From the NCBI RefSeq assembly GCF_947507565.1, contig NC_089176.1, forward strand, positions 2,852,001 through 2,916,000: a stretch of DNA of 64,000 bases, read 5' to 3'. Positions 33,582 to 44,654 of this stretch are shown one piece after another; positions within the stretch are counted from its first letter, which is position 1, and each line of letters starts with the position of its first letter. This DNA is from Oscarella lobularis (taxonomy: Eukaryota; Porifera; Homoscleromorpha; Homosclerophorida; Oscarellidae). The notes below the pieces were generated by a model. That model was given only the letters and a program-made list of their open reading frames with translations. It had not been told where the DNA came from and made no database searches. The position numbers and the translations under genes are program-made.

Positions 33582-36473
33582 GCGGTTTATCAATGACGGA
33601 GCGTGGCTGAGCTGCTGGAATCGCTGCTCGACTGTCGTCAGGTTTCTGTCTTGACTCTCCTCTCCGATTCAAATTGGCTCGAAGAGAGTTGCTAATATCG
33701 ATCAGTTGCTGACGTTCACGACTCAAATCAATAATTTTCTTCGTCGCCGACTTCAACTTTAGTCTCAATTCAGAAGCGGAATCTCCGCCGCTGCCGCCTT
33801 TCGTATTCTGAGCCTCAAGACGATTCTTGAGACGAAAGATTTCGTCTTCCAACTGAGCTACAGTGACAGCCTAAATATTTCAAAACCCTCCAACCAAAAT
33901 AATGACACAAAATAAATCGTACGTGTTCGACTGACGGCTCGCCGCGAGCGTGTGCCGCCACTTCGACTTTCAACGCCGAAATTTGGTTTCCCAACGCCGC
34001 CACTTCCATATTCCGATTCAAGTTCTCCTTGTAGTATTGATCGGCTTCGCGACGCGCTTGCGTCAGCGCCAATTCTAGCTCGCCGTTGCGTCTCTTCAGC
34101 TCGTCCAGCTCGCCGTCTTTTCGTCGTTGTCCGACGGAGAGTTCGTACTCGAGTTTTTCATTGGTAAGCTTTCGTTGCCGAAGCTATAAAGAGAGCAATG
34201 TTCAATGCTATATAGATAAGAGATCTGTCCTTACCTCCTCTTCGGTTCGTGTCACTAGACTGTTCAAATGACCAACTTTCGCCTTGAGTCTTTCCACTTC
34301 GGCCATCATGTCGACTTTCTCGCTTCGCAATGCACCAATCGTGTCGCCCAGAGCGCGTACGTGAGCTTTGACGAGCGGCGCCTTTTCTACAAAATCTCCA
34401 CCGCCGCCGCCGCCGGCACCACCGTCTCCTACAATCGTCGCTCGAAGCCGAACATTCTCCTCCATCAACTTCTCGTTCTCGTCGCGAAGACGACGAGCGT
34501 CTTCTCCTCCACCCGCCTGCGCTTCCCGCTCAGCCACCAGTCCCTCCATATCTTCCCGCATCTGCCGAATAACGTCTCTAAGTCGCTCGTTCTGCGTCTC
34601 CAAATCGGACGACTCGCCGGCTCCTCCTCTCTCCTTCTCATTCAACACTCGAATCAATCGATCGCGCTCCTTCAACTCGGCGTCGCGTTCGCGCACCGTC
34701 GCCAGCGCGTCGTCCCTCGCCCGACACACGGTCTCGATCAATTCCTCCTGACGAGCGCGCTCGGCTCGCTCGCGATCGCGACACTTTTCGTCCCACACGA
34801 TCTCGGCGCGCACTCGCGTTTGCTCGAGAGCGCGCTCGCGATCGAGTCCCGCCGCCAGTTCGCGTTTGTAGCGATCGACGTCGGCATCGCGTCGCGCCAC
34901 TTCGGCGGTCAGCTTCGTCGTCGCGTCGCGCAGCGTCGCTACTTCGAGTTCGTGGCTCGTTTTGAGGCGAGTCAGTTCGCCGTGAAGGCGTTCGCACTGC
35001 TGCCAGCATTCGTTCATTTGAGACTGGAGTCTAATCCCAAACGAGGGGAATTGATATGTAATAATAATAATGTATTGCCTACCTTTGCATCAATTTTTGC
35101 TTCTCTGCCATAGCGTCGCGATGGGCCCACTGGAGCTGCTTTTGATTGTGTTTTTGAGCGCTCATGTCTGATTCTAGTTTGACTATTTGCTTTCGATATT
35201 CCGCCTCCGCTTCTACTCGAGACTGGGCTCCCAAAAAATCAATGTCTAGTGTCTGGCAGGAGAGTGCGACTCACCGCTTTGAGACCTTGAATTTGAGCTT
35301 CTCTTTCTTTTAGACACCGATCTCGTTCTCCTCGTCTAATAAAACCAGGAGCACATTAGAATCAAGAGAAGCGAGATTACAATTATTAACCGCGGCCCAA
35401 TAGACTGTGACTCCTGTGAGTCCGTCCAACATTTCGTACTTTTAAACAATACTAATGGTCAGCTTGATGGTCCTGTATGATACAGCCAAGTCTATTCCTT
35501 CACTGGCCCTCTACTTTTCACATGCAACTTATACTCACTCTTCCTCGGTTCTCAGAACAATCTGCTTCTGTCGTTCCACTTCGTCTTCGAGATCTCGTAT
35601 CGTCGCCTCCTTCATCGCCACGACGTCGTTCATCTCCCACTCGCGCTCGCGCAATCGTCTCTCCAAGTCGACGCGCGTCGACTTCTCCTCGCCCAACTCA
35701 TTCCCACGTCGTTCGGACGCACATCGAAGCGACTCCAACTCGCGCGTCGCCCGTCCCAAAGCTTCCTCGCTTTCGCGCCACTTCTCCTTCCACGCGTCCA
35801 ATTCCGCGTCGAAGTCGCGTCGCTGCTTCGTCAAAATTGCGTCGAACTGTCCGTTCAAGTCGCGTCGCTGCGACTCCAACTCCACGCTCAAGTCGGCCAA
35901 TTGGACTTCGAGTCGTTTCCGCGTCGTCGCGTTCGAATCTTTTTCCGCGCGAATTTCCGTTTCCTTGCCGACGCGCCACGCCTCCCATTCGTCCTCTTTC
36001 GCGCGCAAACGGTCCTGATAGTGAGCGCGCATGTCGTCGCGAGTCGCGCGCTCCAATTCGGCGTCGCGACGCAATTCGTCGAGTCGAATTCGAAGATCGC
36101 TCGTCTCCGCGTCGCGTTTTGCGTCGCGTTCGCGCGCGGCGTCGAGAGCCGTTTCGTATTCGCGCAGTTCGGCGTCGCGCGACTCGATCAGCTTTAGGTT
36201 GTAGTCGAAATCGGCTCGTAGATCGGCGAGTTCGCACGTCGCGTTCGCGAGAAGCTTTTCCTTTTCGTTTAGGGCGACTTCGAGTGATCGGACGTGCTGT
36301 TCGAGGGCGTCGCGCCACTCGAGCTCCCTCCTTGCGACTCTGTCTCGCAGAGATGACGGAGCTTCTTCCATGCTAATCCGGGAAATAGATTTCTGTCTAG
36401 ACACACATCTCCTCCTAGATTCTGATTGCGCTTTTCTTGTCTTGCCGCTCGAGCGTCCGTCGTTCTGAGTCAA
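33010..36473 (-). CDS. CCDC57: CCDC57-like centrosomal/microtubule coiled-coil protein
   Basis: A long coiled-coil protein. The first exon contains DFDYNLKLIESRDAELREYE, matching human CCDC57 DFVYNLQVLEERDLELERYD. A later exon (34208-35017) has LETQNERLRDVIRQMREDME, like human LREQNTSLRNAIAQMRKEME, then VRALGDTIGALRSEK. The penultimate exons continue coiled coil (33815-34072). The last exon (to 33010) has a Gly run of about 15 encoded by a GCC-type repeat at 33536-33580 and a basic tail. Start at 36473 or the inner MEEAP at 36371; the latter gives the better family match. Human CCDC57 binds microtubules and CEP63. Its 5' end lies 7 or 109 bp from the NAA60 start. Confidence 0.8.
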
Positions 36474-36480
36474 CGCCTAG

Positions 36481-37410
36481 ATGTCGTTTCGAGTCAGTAA
36501 CGGCAGACTTGGGTCAATTCCCAAGCCGCCTACGACGTCACCCGACATCCAAGGCCTCTTTTGCCGCTTGATGCAGCCGTCCGACATCGATCAAGTAAAA
36601 GCGCTCTGTGCCGAGTGCTTTCCTATCAAGTAACGTTCGAATTTCACATGTCCTGACCACTTTTACGCGTACAGTGTCTCTTCTCTTCTCCGCCATCAGT
36701 TATCCGGAAAATTGGTTCGTTCAAATTACGTCATCGTCCAACCTGTACTCGCTGGCTGCCGTGGTCGGAAATAGAGTCATAGGAATGATTGTCGTAGAAG
36801 TGAAACCTTTTGGATTTTGCAATCCAGAAGTAAGGAACCTAGCTATGTGACAAAAATAGTTGACCCTCTAAAAAAAACAGGATTCGTCGATTTTGAGCTA
36901 TTTCTCTTCTTCGGACACTAAAGTAGCATACATACTAAGTTTTGGAGTATTTAAAGAATTTCGTAATACCGGAATAGGTGAGATATAAAACAACTCAAAG
37001 TGTGCATTGAATCATCTATGTATCAGGCTCGCATTTACTTCAACAAGCGCTGAGCTATTTGGAAAGCGAGCAGATGCACTGTAAGGCGGTTTATCTTCAC
37101 GTGATGGCGTCAAATTTTGACGCAATCAAATTCTACGAGAGGCGTGGCTTCAAGAAGCACACCTTCTTGCCAGGATACTACACAACTATAGGAAATCAAT
37201 TGGGAGACGGCTGTTGCTACGTCAAGTACATCAACGGTGGCGAGGCTCCTTGGTCCCTAAGGTAACATTTCACTTCTTTAGAATCGAGTCCTATTTGTTT
37301 CTGACAGGGATTGCTTGTCTGCCTGTTGGAGATTGCCCACGTGGCTGTGCACGCGATGCAAGCGCTTGTGGCGGATACGGTTAGCGTCTACAGAGGCACG
37401 ATTTTTGTGA
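36481..37410 (+). CDS. NAA60: N-alpha-acetyltransferase 60 (NatF), Golgi-associated
   Basis: A GNAT-fold enzyme that acetylates N-termini of membrane proteins on the Golgi face. Exon 1 encodes MSFRVSNGRLGSIPKPPTTS, then FCRLMQPSDIDQVKALCAE. Following exons give INYPENWFVQITS, VVGNRVIGMIVVEVKPF, VAYILSFGVFKEFRNTGIGS (acetyl-CoA loop) and CKAVYLHVMASNFDAIKFYE, with YYTTIGNQLGDGCCYVKYIN close to human. The last exon encodes a Trp/Arg/Cys-rich end (WRLPTWLCTRCKRLWRIRLA) that fits the amphipathic membrane-anchoring helix known for NAA60. Five to six short introns. Divergent with CCDC57. Confidence 0.92.
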
Positions 37411-37659
37411 TTCATAAATTGAAAGCGGCAGCCCATAGCTAACAAAAATGAAAGTTGGCGCTGTGAATAGTACGCTACCATTTTGACACACAAAATTCTA
37501 CAGTACAGTACTGTAATTCTTTATTAAGTAGTCGAATAAATTAGTCTTTTGGCGTCAGTCCACCTACGGGTACGTACAGTACTGGAAATATCAACGCAAC
37601 GAGGAAACGATAGAGGGTCATCTTCGCTTTTATTACGACAGTCACTTCCCCACATTCCA

Positions 37660-38265
37660 ATGAGAACGACTGATCTGTTCGCCGCCTTCCTCGGGCTCTC
37701 TGGCGCCGTCTTCTACCTCTCCGGCTCTATCAGTCTCTTTCCGGCATTTCGCCTTTATGACGAGGCCCCTCTCCAGCTGATCGTCGCTGGAGCGCTCTAC
37801 ACGGTCAGTTCGCTCTTTGCGCTAGCTTCAATCGTCCTTCGGGCGCGTCGCAAGGGAAATGCCGTGTCGGGCGTCGACGTTTTCTTCGCCGTTCTCGCGA
37901 TCATCGCCAGCCTTATCTTGCTCGTCGCCACGACGCGACTCGTTCCGCGCTACGGATCGAAAGGAAAGACGGAAGCACCTAAGATCTACGCGAGTGGCTG
38001 CGGTGTCTTTCTCGCCGTCGCGCTCGCAGAAATCGTACGACTGGTGAGACGAAAGCGGATGGGCGGGCCGAGCGCACGCGAGCGACTTATCGTCGGCATG
38101 TTCACGTGCGTCGCAATCGCGGCCGTTCTGCTCATCTTCGCTTGCGTGTGCGTTCTGGACGACCGTAGATTCGTTATCGGCGTGTGGCTGTTCGTCGTCG
38201 GAAGCGTCGCCGCGATATTAGCTCGTTCGTTTCAGTTAGCCCACGCGCTCACGCGCGACACGTGA
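37660..38265 (+). CDS. Uncharacterised six-helix membrane protein (201 aa, single exon)
   Basis: Six hydrophobic segments are evident, including FAAFLGLSGAVFYLSGSISL, LIVAGALYTVSSLFALASIV, FAVLAIIASLILLVATTRLV and VGMFTCVAIAAVLLIFACVC, joined by short Arg-rich loops. The paired helices with a GS..LFP motif recall YrhK-type small membrane domains, but I do not recognise a family with confidence. The ATG at 37660 begins just before the first helix; the longer upstream frame has no ATG. Intronless, convergent with GGA across a G-tract. Confidence 0.65.
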   Translation: MRTTDLFAAFLGLSGAVFYLSGSISLFPAFRLYDEAPLQLIVAGALYTVSSLFALASIVLRARRKGNAVSGVDVFFAVLAIIASLILLVATTRLVPRYGSKGKTEAPKIYASGCGVFLAVALAEIVRLVRRKRMGGPSARERLIVGMFTCVAIAAVLLIFACVCVLDDRRFVIGVWLFVVGSVAAILARSFQLAHALTRDT

Positions 38266-38372
38266 GCCGTCACAGACCCGCGCGTGAATGAGACGTAATT
38301 TTTTTTCGAAAAAGGATTGGAATTTAGGAAGAAATACAAAGTTGAGCTACAAAAAATTTTGTAGCAGAGTTT

Positions 38373-38397
38373 GGGGGGGGGGGGGGGGGGGGGGGGG
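38373..38397. repeat. 25-base G homopolymer
   Basis: An uninterrupted run of 25 G on the plus strand, followed by a further G/A-rich stretch to about 38423. It sits between the convergent 3' ends of the six-helix membrane protein and GGA. It could form a quadruplex in the plus-strand transcript. Its exact length is prone to sequencing error. Confidence 0.85.
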
Positions 38398-38448
38398 ACT
38401 CAGGGGGGAGAGAGAGGGGAGGAGCACACGTCAAAATATCTCTTTTTC

Positions 38449-39205
38449 TTACTGCACGGGAAATTCCGACACTTCGCCGACATCGCTCGTGGCTTCACCT
38501 CCGCCTATTGCGTAGCTGAATTTGTACTTGAGCCGAATCTTTGCTGCTGAAGGATTGGCAATGAGCATGACCTGCGTTATCGCTTGACCCTGTGGGGACA
38601 CCGGATTGTAGCCAGACAACTCGGAGACCGAAGGCGGCTGCAACTTAACGCGCATCAACTAAATGATATATAATAATATACGTTTCATTTCTATTGCAGT
38701 TGACTCGTGCCTTGGGAACGGCTGCTTGAAAGATGACGTTAGTGACTGGCTGTGGATTCATGCTCATGATAGACACAACGAAGACGAGAACTCCCGCAGC
38801 GGGAGAATCCTATACGCACTATTTAAAAGGTTAAGGAGGGCTATTTTTGCTCACCTTTCCAGCGTGAATCACTACCGCTATACCGTTCTTGTCATACGCT
38901 CGAATAGGCTGATACAGCCCTAAATGCACCCAAATAATAAGAGGAGATAGAAAACAGACTCATTATCAGCTCTCCCACCTGGTTTGATTGATTCCAGTGG
39001 AACGAACAACGTGTCCAAAACGTTCAGGGGATCTTCCTGCGCGACTTGCTGTTGCTGCTGCTGCTGCTGCTGCTGCTGTGGTAGCAGTTGTTGAGAAGGC
39101 GGAGGCTGAAGTTGCGGTATGACTGGAGGAGCGGACGACGATGGTTGTTGGGAAGTTGGAGCTCCAGCACCCAATCCCAAGTCAAGTCCACCCAAAAGAT
39201 CAGCT

Positions 39206-39246
<41 letters not shown>

Positions 39247-41429
39247 AAGGAAAGTCGCTCCCGCCGAGGCAGCAGGAGGCGGAATATTAAACGGCATAGC
39301 GGCGCTAGGAGGGGGTTGACTAAAAGTTGGTGGAATTTGCCGGTGGGGTTGCGGCGGGGACGGCTGGGCGAGCGGCTGCGTGTAGGGATTAACGCGCTGC
39401 TGCATTTGTGGACTAGGATGGCCTCCGCCTAGACTTCCTCCCCCAAACAAATTGCCAAGGCCAGTAGGACCAGGAGGACCCATCTGGTTAGTAAACAATT
39501 TTCTATTTTAGTTCTATTCCAGAACCATCTTCTCACAACTACCTGAGTCGTTGGCTGAGGTTGAGACAGAGCTTGGGGCACGGCAGGCGCAGACGGACCC
39601 AAACCTTCATAGTAAAATGTACATCGTCTTGTGTCTCATATTGATAATTGTCTCTCGACCTACCAAGCGCCATCAATTCGTCATCAAGAAGCGACGCACC
39701 GGCTGACGGAGCGGCGCCGCTAGGCTGAGTTGGCGGCGGCGGCGGAGCACTTCCAAAACCAACGTCGAACAATAGATCAAGATCTTGGCTGCCGGCAGAA
39801 GACGTGGAAGGGGTTTGAGGGGCGGCAGAAGCAGTGGCGCCAGACGGCGTTGAGGGGTATTCACTACTGCCGGCGGACGGAGCTCGCGAAACGAAGACCT
39901 TTTCGCCGCGTTCAACAACGGCACGATATTCTTCTAGGACTCTATTTAGTTCGTCGCTGACGTGAAGAACATCGCCTAAGAGAGAGCTCTAATAAGAGGG
40001 AGGGAGTCGATGCATTTCTGAGCGAGAAGCGTACCAATTCCTTCGTCGCCGTCTGCAACTTCTTGAGCGAGTTTGAAAAGTTTTGGTCGCAATTCTTCAC
40101 AAGACCGGCAGAGCTCCTAAATACAAACACACACATCGTTCTCAATTCTCAATACAATGGCTAGAAGACTCTTTATGTCAAGCGTGCGTCTATCCCCCTC
40201 CATACTTTGACAATGTCATGGCCTTGATTTGGCTCATAGTGAACTAGAAGTTCGTGCAGTAATTTGACGTTGTTTCGCGCCGTCTCCAAGAGCTCTAAAC
40301 GCCTGGAAACCTTTTCCATTTTGTACTCGTCCTGAAACCAACCACCATCTCCGCCGCTTTCATCTCCATCGCCCCAAAACACCCCCTAACCTGTCGAACC
40401 ATTTCCTGTATGAGACGATTGGCAGCCTTGAGATCCTCCGGGTGCTTGCTCGATAGCAAACGATTCAGCAACTAAAATAATAACTAATAAATGATAAAGG
40501 CAAAAATTGCTAAATACAGCTGATTTATTTCTGTCCTCAAACGGAGCCATACGAGGACGAGGTGACACCTGAAAACAAACCAAGGACGTTGCTTATTTGC
40601 TATATTATTGTACCACACAGTTCCTTACAGTCGTTTCGTCAGCAATATCTGCTTCAGTAACAAGACCTAAAAAAAGAAAACTATGTGTTGGTTGCTAAGA
40701 GATGGAACATCTTAATGTAAATTGACTATCTTGTCTTAAAACTCTCTACGTTGTAAACTCAAAGTTGCAAATCATCTTGTGGGAGGCGGCTCAATCAAAA
40801 ATAATAATAATACCTTGATTTTTGAGCATTTGAAGGGCCTGAGCAATCTTTCCCTCCTTGGGCAAAGCTTGAGCCCATTTTCCAAGCAACGCTTTAATTT
40901 CCCTTTTCACACTTTCCGGCGTCTTACCGCCGTCATACTAAAAAACAAAAATCCCACGCGACTTCTTATATCAAAGTATTCGTTCTTACCTTAGGTGACA
41001 CCAATTTAATCAATTCGTTTAAAAATCTAAACTTTCCGACTTCCTGATGAAAACGCTTTCCGCAACTTCTCATGCACGTATCCAACAACTGGAGAAAAAG
41101 GATGCGATAGATAAATTCGTTCGCGCCTACCACGCCCACCTTCAAGCCCAACGTCGCCTCGAGCTCGGTCGTGCTCTGCAACTTCGGTAGGATAAGTCGA
41201 AGAGCAATCGACGGTCTAGGAGATACATTTATTTGTGTATTCGATGAGATCGAGAGGAACTCGCCCGTCCGGAGCTGAGATGACTTGATCGCTGAACTGA
41301 TTCGTCGCCTTCGCGTCCGGTCCTCTCGGATTTGTCGCCTTGTCTGCAGTTCGCCATATCGATCGTTGAATCGACGCGTTTTCTATTCTGTCGCGTACCT
41401 AAGAGAGCTCCGAGTCGTCTCTCCGCCAT
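38449..41429 (-). CDS. GGA: GGA clathrin adaptor (VHS-GAT-GAE)
   Basis: An Arf-dependent adaptor that sorts cargo at the trans-Golgi network. Exon 1 (41429-41399) encodes MAERRLGALL and joins exon 2 (41343-41265) at DKATNPRGPDAKATNQFSDQ. Exon 3 from 41215 begins PSIALRLILPKLQ; this join needs a GC-AG intron. The VHS domain continues with MRSCGKRFHQEVGKFRFLNE and LIKLVSPK. GAT-domain exons follow (NVKLLHELLVHYEPNQGHDI and others). The hinge is rich in Gln and Gly runs and holds SLLDDELMALG, a clathrin-box or acidic-dileucine-like motif. The C-terminal GAE domain includes LFVPLESIKPG and VKLQPPSVSELSGYNPVSPQ, ending FPVQ at 38449. About fifteen exons. Confidence 0.92.
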
Positions 41430-41583
41430 CTTGTTTTGTCCGGGAAGTACAGAATGCTTTCGTGGGAGAGGATTGATATCCGTGACGTCGAGGGGCGCGA
41501 ATGAAGTGACGTCTTTACAATCTTCTAAACGCCTAAGTGCTTCCCTTCGTCTCATCATCAGTCTGACTATTGAGGAGCTAACC

Positions 41584-42251
41584 ATGGCAGCCTTGTGTAG
41601 CTTACTTATCTTCGCGGTTGGGATGATGGTTGCCCTATGTCAAACCGTTTCAGGTTTGCTTTCAAGTTAGCCCAGCTGTGCGTTCCACAATCACGAGTGA
41701 TTCAGGAACTCCAACTCCTGACGGTTGCAATAATAAGTGCCCTTCAAATAGACACTGCGCCAGGGTTTCCATTCCTTGCGTCGTTGACCAAGCAACTGCT
41801 GCCGACGTCCTGCGCCTGGAGACAAGTCCTTGCAATGCTGTTTACGTCTGCATCAGAAGTACCGTGATGCTAATTAAAAAAAGCCAGAGCTTTATCATTT
41901 ATGTCATGGATTGTAGACGGCCATGACTACTCAGATGGTAACAATGGTAACGGCAATGGAAACGGCAATGGAAACGGCAATGGAAATGGTAACAAAGGTA
42001 ACGGCAATGGAAACGGCAATGGAAACGGCAATGGAAATGGTAACAAAGGTAACGGCAATGGAAACGGCAATGGAAACGGCAATGGAAACGGCAATGAAAA
42101 TGGCAATGGAAACAGTGGCAATTCCTGTCCAGATTGTGCCAATGACTACCAATCTCTGCAACTTCCATGGCTTTCATGCCCTCTATGCTATCAGGTTTCA
42201 TTCATTAATATTTAATGCGTCTACGAAGCACATATTTTATTGCAGGATTGA
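41584..42251 (+). CDS. Small cysteine-rich secreted protein A with Asn-Gly repeat (about 162 aa)
   Basis: Exons 41584-41653, 41706-41858, 41935-42194 and 42246-42251 join in phases 1, 1 and 0. Exon 3 could instead begin at 41917, adding six residues. Signal peptide MAALCSLLIFAVGMMVALCQ. The mature part has two cysteine modules. The first contains DGCNNKCPSNRHCARVSIPC, VVDQATAADVL and CNAVYVCI. The second is CPDCANDYQSLQLPWLSCPL, ending CYQD. Between them lies a long Asn-Gly run encoded by a minisatellite. The family is not recognised. Its neighbour B is a paralogue with identical intron phases. It starts 154 bp from divergent GGA. Possible roles (matrix, defence, mucus) are speculation. Confidence 0.75.
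41936..42115 (+). repeat. 12-bp / 51-bp minisatellite coding for Asn-Gly
   Basis: The 12-base unit AACGGCAATGGA is repeated, and is organised in a higher-order 51-base unit that opens with GGTAACAAAGG; about three copies are visible. It lies within exon 3 of cysteine-rich protein A and is absent from its paralogue, so it expanded after duplication or was lost from B. Confidence 0.9.
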
Positions 42252-42569
42252 ATCACATACCCATAAATCAACCTCTTCTCACAGACCCTAGCGCAGCACT
42301 TCCGTTATAGTTCACAAACCAATTCTATCAGAATAAAACTCTTTCACGCATACGTCGTGTTGTGTTCAGAGAACAATTGTCAGTCAAACGCGAATAAACG
42401 TCAAGGTTTTATTTAGGTGACGTCACAAAAATGCATTTTTTGGCGCGAATAAAGTGACGTCTAGTCAACGTGCAGGGCTGACGTCTCAATCTCAGTTGTG
42501 AAGTGACACTCTTCTAAGCACCCAAAGTCTCCTTTATCTTATCAGTCTGACTGTTGAGGAACTAAAACC

Positions 42570-43106
42570 ATGGCAGCCTTGTGTACCTTGCTCACCTTTG
42601 CAGTTGGGATGATGGTTGTTCTATTTAGAATGGTTTCAGGTTTGCTTTCAAGTTAACCTAGCTACACGTGACCACAATCCCAAGTACCGCGGTAATTCTG
42701 ATTTCAGGACCGCCTCCAACTCCAACTCCGACATATCATGACGGTTGCAATAATATGTGCCCTCCAGATAGACACTGCGCCATGGTTTCTATTCCTTGCA
42801 TCGTTGACCAAGCAGCTGCTGCTGATGTCCTGGGAACAAATCCTTGCGATGCTGTTTACATTTGCATCAAAAGTACGTGTTTTTGTCGCTATTTGCGGTT
42901 CGTAGACGGTCTACTATTCAGATAATAACGGTGGCGGCGGCTTTGGAAACAGCGGTGGACTCCAGAATGGCATTACCTGTCCAGATTGCGAAAACGGCTA
43001 CCAATCTCTGCAACTTCCATGGCTTGCGTGCCCTTTATGCTATCAGGTTATTTTTCACTTGACGTGCACGTCTACAGCACATATATTGTTTTTATTGCAG
43101 GATTGA
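42570..43106 (+). CDS. Small cysteine-rich secreted protein B (about 121 aa)
   Basis: Exons 42570-42639, 42708-42872, 42922-43046 and 43101-43106 join in frame with the same phases as gene A. Signal peptide MAALCTLLTFAVGMMVVLF. Module 1 has DGCNNMCPPDRHCAMVSIPC, IVDQAAAADVL and CDAVYICIK. A short Gly-rich linker (NNNGGGGFGNSGG) replaces the Asn-Gly run of A. Module 2 is CPDCENGYQSLQLPWLACPL, ending CYQD. A more upstream acceptor equivalent to that in A would break the frame, so the acceptor at 42921 is favoured. Tandem duplicate of A; the 5' flanks are also similar (GTGACGTC-containing segments). Confidence 0.75.
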
Positions 43107-43265
43107 ATCCCATATACCTGGTACGTAAATCAACGTCAATGGTAGCCTTGGACACAGTTCTAAGCTATTTTCTTGCACTTTCATTCTAAATAAAAATCAA
43201 TTCTATCAAAATAAAAAAGGCGATAAAAAAAGTACGAAAGCTCTAACGTGCGTTACAGTTTAAAA

Positions 43266-44388
43266 ATGAACGATTTTAAGTGCTTGCCAGTGAAGTTCGA
43301 CGAAGAATCGACACACCCTCACTTTTTGTACATCAAGAAACATCAGCTTCGCCAAAATGAAGCAAACGTGCCGGCGGAAAGGACGCTATTTGTGGTGGGC
43401 GTGCCTCCGTATTGCACCGATGTGAGATCGATCGATATCGAAGCAATCCCGAGCTACTATCTCAATCAAATGCCGCAGGAGTCCTTGAAGAACATATTCA
43501 AAGTAAACGGCGACGTCGCCGCCGTGTGTACGCGCAGAAAACCGGGTTCCTTACGCCCTGCGTCCCCGGACGAATCTAAATCGGAATTTTTCGCGACGCA
43601 GTCGCCCATACGAGTGCGTGCTACCGCGATGGAGCCTATCGCGTTGACGCTGCCATTGTAGGGCTACAAAGTCGCATATGTCGTGTTCAGAGAAGAATCG
43701 TCAGTCGAACGGGCGTTGCGGATGAATCCGACGCTCGAACGCTATTTTTCGACCGTCGAGTGCCCAATTGTAATGGGAATACGAAGTAGGAAGAGTAAGG
43801 AGACGTCGAGATTTGATTTGAAGATCTCGCACGTCTAGAATGGAAACGACAGTACGAAAATCGATGGATCGACCCGGAAGCGGTTCGAACGGAAATAGAG
43901 GATTATATGGCTCGTTTTGACGAGGAAACAGCCAAAGTATGTCGTTCCTAATCAGTTGTTGATCAGTTTTTGGAAATAAATGAGCCTACTTTTGTATTTA
44001 GACTCGCAGTGAGCTGGAATCGTTGCGGGGTCAGGCAGATGATGAAGGATGGGTCACTGTGACGTCATTGCGATCTAATCATACCGAGAGGAATCGAGGA
44101 GCTCTCAAACGAGAGAAGAAGAAGAAAAAGGAAAAGGTAGTTGGATGCAAAAGGAGTTGGTCGTTTTGAGTCTTAGTTGCGTCGCTTCTCATAGGAACTT
44201 ATGAATTTTTATCAATTTCAACAACGAGAGACAAAGCGAGAACGTAAATGACGGACACCTGACGCGTGTGAACGAAGTTGAAGTTTTCTACTGTTGTCAT
44301 AGAGATCGCGCAGCTTAGAAAAAAGTTTGAAGAAGATAAGCAGAAGATCGCAGCCATGAAAGAAGCAAGAAAATTTCGTCCTTACTAA
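43266..44388 (+). CDS. RRP7A: RRP7A ribosome biogenesis protein
   Basis: A nucleolar factor needed for small-subunit pre-rRNA processing. Exon 1 encodes MNDFKCLPVKFDEESTHPHF and ERTLFVVGVPPYCTD, equivalent to human KRTLFVLNVPPYCTEES. The next exon continues ESLKNIFKVNGDVAAV with KSEFFATQSP, followed by GYKVAYVVFREESSVERAL (RRM-like half). Later exons give EAVRTEIEDYMARFDEETAK, DDEGWVTVTS and the C-terminal RRP7 block, where ELMNFYQFQQRETK and AQLRKKFEEDKQKIAAMKEA lead to the family's invariant end KFRPY at 44388. About seven exons with introns of 50-70 bp. Confidence 0.92.
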
Positions 44389-44654
44389 TAATTAAGCTGG
44401 CACAGGAGAACACAGAAAAAAACAGGCAGACGAAAAAAAGAAATTTGTCAATATTATTATTATGCATTCAGGGAGCAACGTAGTTGAAACACTCGTCGGC
44501 CAATTCGGCTTTATCACAGTACTTCAGTCCACAGCATCTACTGGTAAATGACGTTGGAGACCGTTTGAGTAGCCGTTTGAGTAGTGGACTGTCTGGTGGC
44601 AGGATAACCGTTTCGTTTCTGTCGCCTGCTACTGTAAAACGCTTTAATTAATAA

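Noticed and set aside
34268-35113. 281-codon plus-strand frame
   Set aside because: Antisense of the CCDC57 coiled-coil exon; long antisense frames are common here because of the GC-rich codon usage.
41901-42201. Low-complexity minus-strand frames (Phe-His-Cys or Leu-Pro-Phe repeats)
   Set aside because: These are antisense readings of the Asn-Gly minisatellite in the cysteine-rich gene A.
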